Source of the DNA: Mactromeris polynyma
Lineage: Eukaryota > Mollusca > Bivalvia > Venerida > Mactridae
Direction of reading: 5' to 3'
NCBI GenBank assembly: GCA_032209605.1
Contig: JASFXZ010000001.1
Coordinates: 18,308,256 to 18,372,255 of the forward strand
DNA length: 64,000 nt
In this document: positions 1-10,200 of the stretch, in pieces
Position numbering within the stretch: the stretch's first letter is position 1
Layout: each line of letters begins with the position of its first letter
The notes under the pieces: model-generated
Databases searched by the model: none
Seen by the model: the letters and a program-made list of their open reading frames with translations, nothing else
Told to the model about the DNA's origin: nothing
Translations under genes and position numbers: made by a program

Positions 1-78
1 GAAATTGTCACATGTCAGATGGTCCGGCAAATTTTGTGAAGCTGTGCAAAGAAAGCAAATTGCTGACAATATATTTAC

Positions 79-1146
79 CATAAGCTGTTTGCCATCATTG
101 TTGAGAAGGACACTTTCTAATGTTTGCTGGATGTATACACCTTCATTGAGATCCTCCAGAAATCTATAACATATACAGCGCTTAATAATACTCATAATGT
201 ACTTATCCATCAAGTTTTACTGAAATTTGTTACATGATGCTGACCGTTGTTGTATCCAACAGGGTATCTGTCATTATCAACTTATATTTTATGAAGCCAT
301 ATTTTTAAGCTTAATTACATTAATCAAATTAAAATACAATGTATGGCTCTCCACCTTAGACTTTACAATGTTTGAGTGTCGGTATCATTAACAGCTATCT
401 CTATGAAGTTAAACACATACCTGTTTAAATCTGTAACATATTTATGCACACTTGAGAAGGCTTGATAAAATCTTGTAAGAATTTCAATGTGATTCTCTTG
501 AAATTCCTCATCTAAGTCTTGAAGTTCCTACAATTAGATAAATGCTGAACACTCATTACAAAGTAATAGATCATCATTTTACAATATGAGATTTACTTGA
601 AAATATTTAATTGTCACACTAAACCCTTACAAAACATGATATATACACTATATACCAACTATCCTAGGCTTTGCACTGATGACATAAACTGATATTCGAT
701 ATTTCTTATACAAACATATATAAGAGTATACCAGTTGAAGTTTTAAGTCCAGACATTGAAGCATTGACATAGTATGCTGTTCATCATGATTACCGATGTG
801 TTAAGTTTTCAACCAATGGTTTTTGCGTAAGAACTACGAAAATGCATGATGTATGCACAGTTGCAATGGTAATCAGCATTTTGAGTATACACCTAACTTT
901 ATAAATATATATATAACTTACTGTCTTTGTCTCGATTTTGTTCTCAAAGTAATCTGTACTTTTAAAGTAGCTAAAGTCAGCAATAAGTTCTCCATATCTT
1001 TGAACATCATACTGGGTATCTAAACGGAATACAGCCGGGATGAAATCTGATAATCGCAGAAGTTCTGCTATAATGGCATTCCCCCTAGAAGCAAGTCTTA
1101 GGGCATTTTGTCCACATTGATTGTTTTCAGCCAGAAAATCAGCCAT
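79..1146 (-). CDS. WASHC5: WASH complex subunit 5 (strumpellin), N-terminal exons, partial
   Basis: Coding exons on the minus strand: 1146-922 (75 codons), 527-421 and 163-79; all have AG acceptor and GT donor sites and phases fit (0, 2, 0). They encode about 139 residues. The start [13 protein letters not shown] and the segments [49 protein letters not shown] and [17 protein letters not shown] match the N-terminus of animal strumpellin as I remember it. Known role: a roughly 1160-residue scaffold of the WASH complex, which drives Arp2/3 actin branching on endosomes; the human gene is linked to spastic paraplegia. The remaining exons must lie left of base 1: positions 1-78 read as intron, with stops in all frames tried. 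Start chosen because the homologous family start aligns to this ATG. A transposon begins about 385 bp upstream. Identity is very sure; the gene is simply cut by the window. Confidence 0.95.
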
Positions 1147-1523
1147 TTTTGGACAATTGGTGAATCAATCACTTCTACTTCTACCAGGTATCACTTTCGA
1201 CTTGATAATGAAAACTGAAAGTTGACACTCAAGTGGTGAAGATCACAAAGTTTAAGTCACTGGATGAAGATGACGTTATCTGTTGAACTCAAATTGCTTA
1301 TCTGGAAGAATGAAGCATTTCATTTCATATCGAGATACGTGAAACTAGCTCAAAGAAAATGATATTCTAGAAAATACACTCGTAATATATCAAAATGTAC
1401 ACATTTCCTCCCACCCGGAAGTGGACTGATTTCACAGAGTTACTCCCCTTGCGTAGTCAGTAATAAATTCCCAATCGGAACACCTCGGAGATATAATATA
1501 CCGCCGAGTAGTTACGATTGATA
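1147..1523. other. WASHC5 upstream flank / probable promoter and 5' UTR
   Basis: Stretch between the WASHC5 ATG and the target-site duplication of the next transposon. It must hold the 5' UTR and core promoter if no further upstream exon exists. I see no clear TATA box. Nothing else is recognisable. Confidence 0.35.
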
Positions 1524-1931
1524 AATTCCATGGGTGGGACTAAAATCCGGGACTTTAACAAAATCCGGGACTTTGGTGAGAAAATCCGGGATCGATGAAT
1601 TGACCTACATTGTAGTAATCAACGGTCCATAACCGTTAACCGGGACCCGGTATGCATTATACTGTATATTGTAAATTGCCAAAGGCTATTAATTGCCGAA
1701 TGCCAATAAATGTATGAATGATGAAATAAATGAATAAGAAACACGAAACTGTGCTCTAGTCAAACTTAGGACATCAAAAGAAAAGGCTATAATATACAAT
1801 TATTTGAAAAAAAAATTAATTGTAAGTGTGATTTTATTTTCATAGCTTGCACACTTTAATTATAAGAAATAGAATGTTAATTTTTAATTGCATCGATTTA
1901 TCAATCATTTATTCATAATGCATGCTTATAT

Positions 1932-2345
1932 TTGCATAAGGTTCTTTTGTTTGATCTGAGATTTCTTCGATTGTGGTCTGTTTGCTATATTGCGCGTGCT
2001 GTCGAATTTTGCAAAAATCCTTTGAATATCAATTTCAATAGTCATTTCATAATGAATGATATGAGGGAACATTTAGTGATGTGTTTAGAAAATAGAAAAA
2101 TGACATCATTTCCTATGGAAAATATTATTCGAAGTCGGTCTACGGCATTTAGAGGAATCCCAAAATTAATTAAACTACAAACATAGTGTGTTTGTAGTAT
2201 GCCCGATTTTGTAGACAATATGATATCATGTGGAAATAGGAATTGTAAAAGTTGGTTCCACCAAAAATGTGTTGGTAGAACAACTGAACATCGAACTATT
2301 AAGCAATGGAAATGGCAATGTATTTACTGCAACCATATACACTGA
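1932..2345 (+). pseudogene. Broken PHD-finger reading frame inside the transposon
   Basis: An open frame runs from 1932 to an in-frame TAG at 2184-2186, then continues without shift to TGA at 2343. The second part starts CVCSMPDFVDNMISCG and continues NCKSWFHQKCV and WQCIYC: a C-x-C, C-x4-C, x4-H-x2-C and C-x2-C pattern typical of a PHD zinc finger. The first part has MNDMREHLVMCLE followed by a TSFP segment, a layout I remember seeing before PHD fingers in C-terminal parts of invertebrate transposon proteins (some with ULP1-like protease domains). That link is from memory and weak. There is no ATG at the frame start and one internal stop, so I call it a remnant. Confidence 0.55.
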
Positions 2346-3029
2346 GCAAAATTTCTAATTGGTCACTTCGGTTTTATTGAAGAGACCATACCTTTTATAT
2401 TACTGATTCATGACTTTCAATTTTAGGGTTGTTATTATTGTTCGGTCGTAAATTTCATCTCAGGGTCCAAGTGGATTAATTATTTCAGAAAAGTTGAACA
2501 AAGAAATTACGTTTTACTACTGTTGTTCCGTTGTTTGATTTTGATTCACGGCTTGGAAAATATCAATAAAAAAACTAGTGACCAATTAGAAATTGTGTTC
2601 AGTGTACATTAGCCCTGGTTTTTTCTATACTCAACAACTGTTTAATATCATATAATGTGCATCGAGTGTCTCCCCACTTCAAACATCTCCCCTATTTTGT
2701 ATTTGTTTACAAATAAATTGAATTTGTAATTTATTATTTCGGAAACCAGAACCAAAAAGCATTTTAGTAAAAAAAACACCTTATCAGTCATTTTTTCCAC
2801 TTCAGTCAGAAGCTATAAGTTACTTAGCTAAGAAACATTTTTACTAATATGCTTTATGGATATGGCTCCTGTTGTTAATGATGTATGTGTATTTTATATT
2901 TCCTATACCTAAAATAAACTTCAGTTCTGTTTTGTTCTGTAATATATATATGCAAACTGTGTCTTAATGAAATGTATTGACTTGATTTGTAAATGTGTAT
3001 TAGTATTTGTTACTTATTATATTTAATTC

Positions 3030-3868
3030 CGGGACTTTAAGAAAATCCGGGACTTTAAGAAAATCCGGGACTTTGGTGTGAAAATCCGGGATCAATAAAT
3101 TGAACTACATCGTACATGTAGTAGTAATCAAGGTAATCAACGGTCCATAACCGATAGCCGGGACCCGGGTTGTAAGAAAATCCGGGTCTTTGGTGGGAAA
3201 ATCCGGGATCGATAAATTGAACTACATCGTAGTATAAATCAACGATCAATAACCGATAGCCGGGACCCGGGTTGTAAGAAAATCCGGGACTTTGGTGGGA
3301 ACATCCGGGATCGATAAATTGAACTACATCGTAGTATAAATCAACGATCAATAAACGATAGCCGGGACCCGGGTTGTAAGAAAATCCGGGACTTTGGTGG
3401 GAACATCCGGGATCGATAAATTGAACTACATCGTAGTATAAATCAACGATCAATAACCGATAGCCGGGACCGGGTTGTAAGAAAATCCGGGACTTTGGTG
3501 GGAACATCCGGGATCGATAAATTGAACTACATCGTAGTAGAAATCAACGATCAATAAACGATAGCCGGGACCCGGGTTGTAAGAAAATCCGGGACTTTGG
3601 TGGGAAAATCCGGGATCGATAAATTGAACTACATCGTAGTAGTAATCAACGATCAATAAACGATAGCCGGGACCCGGGTTGTAAGAAAATCCGGGACTTT
3701 GGTGGGAAAATCCGGGATCGATAAATTGAACTACATCGTAGTATTAATCAACGATCAATAAACGATAGCCGGGACCCGGGTTGTAAGAAAATCCGGGACT
3801 TTGGTGGGAAAATCCGGGATCGATAAATTGAACTACATCGTAGTAATTATTAGTCAACGGTCAAAAAT
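3030..3868. repeat. 102-bp tandem array, about 8 copies
   Basis: Unit of 102 bp (one copy 101) repeating almost exactly; landmarks 'GATAGCCGGGACCCGGGTTG' recur at about 3153, 3255, 3357, 3459, 3560 and onward. Each unit contains ATCCGGGA, CCCGGG and GGGACTTTGGTGGGAA blocks. Further degenerate copies sit at about 1545-1660 and 4355-4575, and a scrambled inverted piece at 5005-5045, so the array is part of the surrounding transposon. Because 102 is divisible by three, the minus strand shows a long open frame of 34-residue repeats; I treat that as a by-product. Confidence 0.9.
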
Positions 3869-4354
3869 GAATAGCTGGGACCATATTAGACCAAGTATGT
3901 TTAAATTAATTCAATTGCTTTCTTCAAAGATGAGGTTATTCTTAATAATTTAGCGTGTTTCATTCACTGTGCAATACAAATTAGGAAAAAATTACTTCAA
4001 TACAGCAATTATTATTATTATTGTTAGTAGTAGTAGTAGTAGTATATTATTATATATTTGTATAGTTTAAGTGTGACGTTTTATTCTATTTTATTTTTAT
4101 TCTATTTGAAATGTAAATGTATTCTTTCACTCTCTCTCACACACACATTGTTGTGAATCATTTGCATGTGTTCATATATGTGTATTTGTTGTTTGTTTTT
4201 TTTATCGTGTTTTTTTCCCTCTTTATTTTACTTTACTAATTTGCTATTTTGTTTGTACTTTGACAAAATGTTGTACATATGTTGTATGGATGAGGAGCTT
4301 TGCTCAAATCCAAAATAAAATTTCTCTTCTGTTCTGTTCTGTTCTATATCAACA

Positions 4355-4575
4355 GTCCTTAACCGATAGCCGGGACCCGGGTTGTAAGAAAATCCGGGAC
4401 ATTGGTGGGAAAATCCGGGATCGATAAATTGAACTACATCGTAGTAATTATTATTCAACTGTCATAAATGAATAGCCGGGACCCGGGTTGTAAGAAAATC
4501 CGGGATCGATATTTTGGACTATATCGTAGTTATCAACGGTCAATAACGAATAGCCGGGACCCGGGTTGTATAATA
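4355..4575. repeat. Two detached copies of the 102-bp repeat
   Basis: Same unit as the array at 3030-3868 (CCGATAGCCGGGACCCGGG..., GATCGATAAATTGAACTACATC), separated from it by about 480 bp that ends with an AATAAA-like tail and TTCTG pentamers. This suggests a later retroelement insertion split the array. Confidence 0.8.
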
Positions 4576-5436
4576 CTAAGTATGTTATAAAGGAATATTA
4601 TAAGACTACCGTTATTAGCATAAATATTTAATTTAGAATCCCGGATAATGGATTTCTAGTAAGATGTAGGCTACTAGCCCTGATGCAATTTAAGTACTAA
4701 ACAGAGTATGCATAACTTAAACTGAAGCATAAGCTTTAATCAATATTTATATATATAAACCAGTGCAAAGCTTTATTGCTAAAACAATGCACACACAAAA
4801 AGAACTAAAAATATTCATTTCGCAAACTTAAAATTGTTCATCGTTCACAGCCTATCAATTAACATATGTTACAATCTTAAAATAACGTCCCATTAACAAT
4901 ATAAAAAGCATCCAAATTATATTTATTTGACAAACTTAAATTGTTTATCGTTCACACCCCTTCAATTAACATATGTTCCACTCGAACAATTTTTAAAAAG
5001 CGATCCCGGAGGATCCCGGATCACGGATCCCGGATAACGGATTTCAGTCCCACCCAAATTCCATTACCCGGTAAAAGTCCCGTATTTTTGGGACGAAATT
5101 ATTACCACCTCTACTTCGTACTTCCAACAGTTAATTTCTGACTAACACGGGAAGGCGGCTGTACATAACATTATTTGTCTATAACTAAGCATTATTAAAT
5201 GGCTACACGGCGACCTCCAATTACAAAGTACTTAGACTGCTAGTAGAGATAAGCACAAAGTTCGCATTTCTATTTGTGCAGAGTTATTGCCCTTTGTGGT
5301 AATAGCTTCAAACATGCTAAATAACCTTTTGTGTGCATGGAGTACTTTTTTCTTCAAACCATTCAGATAGCATTTATAGTCCAGTCTTTCAATTATTTAA
5401 TTTCTTCGTTCTTCGTACATTGTTGATGCCCAAACC

Positions 5437-5759
5437 TAGTTCCCACATCTACAATATTTACCTCCCTTGTTCTTAACTGTCGGCCATTTTGATAGGCAAA
5501 ACTGATAAGTCCATGTAGGAGTAATGTCCAAACATGTGATAATTGAGAAAATTCCAAGAGAATTTGAATGTGACAACTTCTTTTTCTTCAACTTACTGAG
5601 CCAAATGCCCATATGAGCATAATGAATAAGTTATTTTTTATATATCGGATTATTTAATCATCATTTACATTATATTCCCCATAAACTTTAAGAAACTTTG
5701 CCTATCAAAATGGCCGACAATTCAAAAATGTGAGGTAAATATTGTAGATGTGAGAATTA
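5437..5759. mobile_element. MITE, TA target site, copy 1
   Basis: Inverted terminal repeats of about 60 bp: left GTTCCCACATCTACAATATT... with CGGCCATTTTGATAGGCAAA, right its complement (TTTGCCTATCAAAATGGCCG ... AATATTGTAGATGTGAGAA). It is bounded by TA dinucleotides, as for Tc1/mariner-type insertions. A second, inverted copy lies at 37636-37962, and a fragment of one end at about 53868-53885. Confidence 0.85.
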
Positions 5760-5764
5760 TGTAT

Positions 5765-7264
5765 TATATGTAACTATGTATTTCCATCAGAATCAAAATT
5801 TCTTAAAATAGATCTATGATCAGAATAACATAATCTTATAAAGAATATGTATTGCCGTTCTGATAATTTTTAGACACTGCTGCATTATTTCATTATCTAC
5901 CAACACAATAACTGGAGGAATTTCTCAGCTTACCAGTTATGATGGTTACATGAGACTATCAGCTTAGTATTGGATATTCTCTGTACTCCATCAAAGGTTT
6001 GTATGTTGACTTTGGGCTGTTCTATTTTAGATTGTTAGTGACTTGGTTTCCAGAGTCTTTGTCACAAAAAGCACAATACAAAGCACAACATTTCTTATAT
6101 ATTTATTGTATCTATCAGTTTCACAATAAGTTAAACATAAAATCACAGATCTACAAAAATGATGGACGGCATCGCGAATTACAAGTATACAAGAACCGAG
6201 TTAACTAACAAAGTCAGAACAGTTATATTAACAAATATACATGCATATTGAGTTACATTCTAGTAAATATCCTTTATTTCACTTCAAGCCAGTTAAGTCA
6301 AGCAATGGAAACAACTGTTTACAATCACTTCATGATAAAGCGGAGGTACTTAAGCCAAAAAATGTCATGAAAAATATTACATTACCGGTAAATACAAACA
6401 AGAAATATCTTGCCGAGATATTACGATTGCTGGTCACTGCAGTTAACGTAAGATTTGATTGGTTTACACAACACTGATATGCAAATAGCAAAACCATGTT
6501 AGTAAGGCTGCGCAGAAAAAAAAATACACACTGCAACCTAGTTTATCACAGGTATTTGTTACAGACAGAGAACATTTAAATCATCATATCCTTGTAATTA
6601 ACTGGATGAATCAAATTTTCTTCAATAATGAAGACTCTCAAGACAATACACAATAATTGCCATGTAAACTTGTGTGACTGAATATTGGATAAACTGAACT
6701 TCAGTTTATTGTTCATAAAAATATGTACTACTCACACCCATGATAAGAAGTACTGAACACTTACAAGAAGTCAAATAAGTACAAACATTCCATTCAAATC
6801 ATTTTTAGCATTGAAATGGAACTGATCTCACTATAGACAATTTTGACATTCACATTTTCAATACAACATATCATCAAAAAGATAAAATTTAAGAAATCAC
6901 AGCATGAAGTGGAAAACCAATCTCACACATGTCATTCCAGAGTCAAGGATTATCAAACCAAGTTCAGAGACCACTCTCAGAATGCAGTCTTTTAAGACTG
7001 TGTTCAGAAACAACCAACCAATTTCTTAAATTTTTAGACTAGTCTCTAAATATAATGGAATAACCTAATATGCAGACTTTAACATGCAAGCAAACAGCCC
7101 ATATTATATGCATGCACATGTATAAAGAAAATAAATAATGAGGAATGTAAAGTATTGTCAATAACAGTTTCATATGCAACAATTTCAAACAATTTTCATC
7201 ATTCCATGACAATCAAATAATAGATCCCATGTAGATAATGGTGGTAAATCTCATCTCACTATGT
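5765..7264. other. Intergenic / IFT74 3' flank
   Basis: Between the MITE and the IFT74 stop codon. IFT74 is transcribed leftward into this stretch, so its 3' UTR and polyadenylation site should lie here. Several TTTATT sequences (AATAAA on the minus strand) are present, for example near 6105 and 6706, but none stands out. Short open frames on both strands show no recognisable family. Confidence 0.4.
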
Positions 7265-10200
7265 TCACATGCTGGGGTTGTTTGCCATGTGAGTCTGGAG
7301 GAGACTGTTGTAATCTGTCACACTGGTGAACACACGACGACTGATGGGTCGATAGTTACACTCCATTGTCTTAGCATTGATAACTGTTCACAGGTTAAGG
7401 CTAAATATGTACAAATCAATACCACACTCACACGTATACCTTAGTTTGTTAATTCTTAACAGCTGTAAAGCAATTTGAAGCAATTAGTGACTCAATATTC
7501 AGCTGTCTTACCTTAACATTGTTGAACAAAATAAGTCAAAACACACTCATATAGTCCACTTTTGATATCTGTATGAGGCAAAAATCAATATTCAATGGAC
7601 AAATTACAAACTACTTATGCTTGTTATATGACCATTGATCAGAGGATTATACATATAATGACCAAAAAAATACTCACAATAAACCTATTGCCATGTTAAT
7701 CATTTAATACTTCCTTTCTTTTAAATCAATTTTTACAAATCTGTTAAAATTAGGGATGTAAACGATTAACCGGTTAACCGTTCGAACATGCAGTTATCTG
7801 TTAGTAAAATCACTAACCAGTTAATCGTTTATTTTTTATGAAAACATCAATTTTCATTTTGGAAAAAAAAATATCTCATAAGATATCTGTTGTCACAAAT
7901 CTCAATACTTCGTCACTGAAAGGTGTGAAAATGCACAAGGAGGGCAAAATCTATAATTCGTAACTAACAGTTTCACACGTATGCGTTTGCTACAAATATT
8001 GAATGAAAAGGTTTATGACAGGCATAAAACTCATTTAGGTGCTCGAGAATTTAGGTATATTTAAATAGTCAGATAAAGTATAATTTTCGTTATTGTACTA
8101 AATTTTATGTTTTAACATTGTTGTATTTGAATAGAGTGTAACTGTCGTGCTAAGTTAAACTTCAATTTAACATATATCATATTATAATTTTCACAACAAA
8201 AAGGATGTTTTCTTAAAAATAATTGAAATGATTGCTATTTCTTTTATGAATGATGTTCAGTACTTAGCAGAAATAAAACACTATCCGAACTAGCACTAAC
8301 ATCAGAATAAAGGTCTAATCACGGTACAATTATACGAAAAACTTAATGAATGCCATGTACGGTTAACCATTCGAAAGATTAAATGGTTAACCGGTTAGTA
8401 AAATAACCGAATATTGACATCCCTATTCAATATATTCAGCTTATAACCCATTCTATCATACTTTAATTAATTGAAGATTGTTTTCTAACCTAGACACATG
8501 CTGTGCACATGGGGTACAAATGGAAATATACTTGTAAAAGGATACAATCTCTCATTACAAAGTTGTTCTGTTCATGGTGTTGCCACTTTCTTTCCAGATT
8601 TCCCAACTGAAATATCAAAACATGTATGCTGTATATTTGTTACCCTATCATACAAATCAAATACTAGATCGAAACAAAATGGATATTTAAATCAGGAACA
8701 AAATATCTAAATTAATACAATTTCAAGTAAGTAATTTAGTTTGTTTTGTTCACATGCGCACAGTGAGCCACATCCCAGAAAACAATATTGAAATCAGAGC
8801 ATGACATAATTATTTTAGGTGGTTGTCAAAAATGATCATACCTTATAAATTAACTGAAGATTTCATGTAATAAATGACAATTTTGATTGCGCAGGCTTCA
8901 ATCATGCAGGTTATGTAAACTTCCTTTATTCACAATAATTGCAAAATAGAACAAATTCAGTTTAAAGCTCACTTATTATATTTCTTCAATAAACAAACAT
9001 TTTCAAAATTAAAATTAAGACAAAATTTCACAACACATACCTGAGTGTATGTCTCATTATCATTCAATGTAGCTTTCAAACCCTCATACTTGGAGCTAAG
9101 TTGTTGAAGTTGCCTTTTGAATGTTTCCCTTCTCTTCTGCAGTATAACCTTGTCAGACATCAGGTTCTGTAACAGAAATATACTAACTTTGAACAACACT
9201 GTGACAGACTTGTATCAAGAGTCCAATTTCAGCACTAGGCTACAAATGAAAAATGTTCCTTCCTTTTTCAAAAAACAACAACATTTCTTTTAAATTACTG
9301 TTAAACAATATTTCTCTTTATCAAAGACTAAAGAAATTCCTGTTGTGAGCCACTAAGTTTTAGGGCAACATTTGTGGCAGGTATGATGGGAAGCAGCAAG
9401 AAAACCCTTTTTTATATTGAAACAAACAGATGACCTCACCACAGCCAACATTTCATGAAGCAGGTTCAAATATAGATTTAAATGTAGTCATTTTTTGTTA
9501 TATGCTTAAAGAAGTTTATCCTCAACAATGATCATTGTGATTTATACTAAATAGAGGAAATTACTAAGTAACCAATAAACTGAACTAAGTCAATGTCAAA
9601 CTTCTCTCAAACTCAATTGTGACAAGAGATGTTTGTAAACATTATGCCACTTAGTGACCTTGACCTTTGACCCAAAAATCAATAGGTTCCTCTGCTACCC
9701 AGAATGAATGTGTGGACCAAGTTTGATAGGTCACAGAGTTCTTGAGAAATTAATGATCACATAATTTACACATTGTCCCTTAATGATCACATAATCTGGT
9801 GACAAAGACAGCCAAGAACAAAATACATAAAATTTGCACAACATGATTCAAAACAGAGAATGTTATTTATGCAAATAAACAAAACGAAGTTTATCTTTCC
9901 AGAAGCAAATTTTGTACTTAAAACATTTCGTCCATAAACTTTGCAAGACTAATTAGAATTTGTTGATCTAAGGTTCCTACTAAACTGTGAAATTCCTGTC
10001 AATTGTTTCTATTGAAGTGTATAATTGTCCTTCTAATAAGTCTATGAATCAATTAAATCAACCAACCTGTTTCTTCTCTTCTGATTTCTTTCTCAGAGAA
10101 TCAAGGTCTCGGAATGTAACAAGTTCTGTTTGCATTGACGATATCTTTTCTCTCAGCATCACTAATTCTGTATTGATCTTATCTTCAAGTTGTTCCACCT

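Larger units (their letters stand above)
1531..5056. mobile_element. DNA transposon with 19-bp inverted ends and 7-bp target duplication
   Basis: The left end reads TGGGTGGGACTAAAATCCG, and the right end, read on the minus strand from 5056, is the same with one change (A to G at base 12). The flanks carry an identical 7-bp direct repeat AATTCCA (1524-1530 and 5057-5063), the signature of an insertion. Inside are a broken PHD-finger frame (1932-2345), single or degenerate copies of a 102-bp repeat next to both ends, and a multi-copy 102-bp array (about 3030-3868). At 4228-4346 and 2905-2945 are AATAAA-containing tails followed by TTCTG-type pentamer runs, which look like 3' ends of inserted non-LTR elements. 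No intact transposase is visible, so it is non-autonomous or decayed. I do not assign a superfamily; 7-bp duplications are uncommon among well-known families. Confidence 0.8.

Noticed and set aside
3055..3656. Long minus-strand open frames of 34-residue repeats
   Set aside because: They exist only because the 102-bp satellite unit is a multiple of three and lacks a stop in that frame; no start context, no family, unit inside a transposon.
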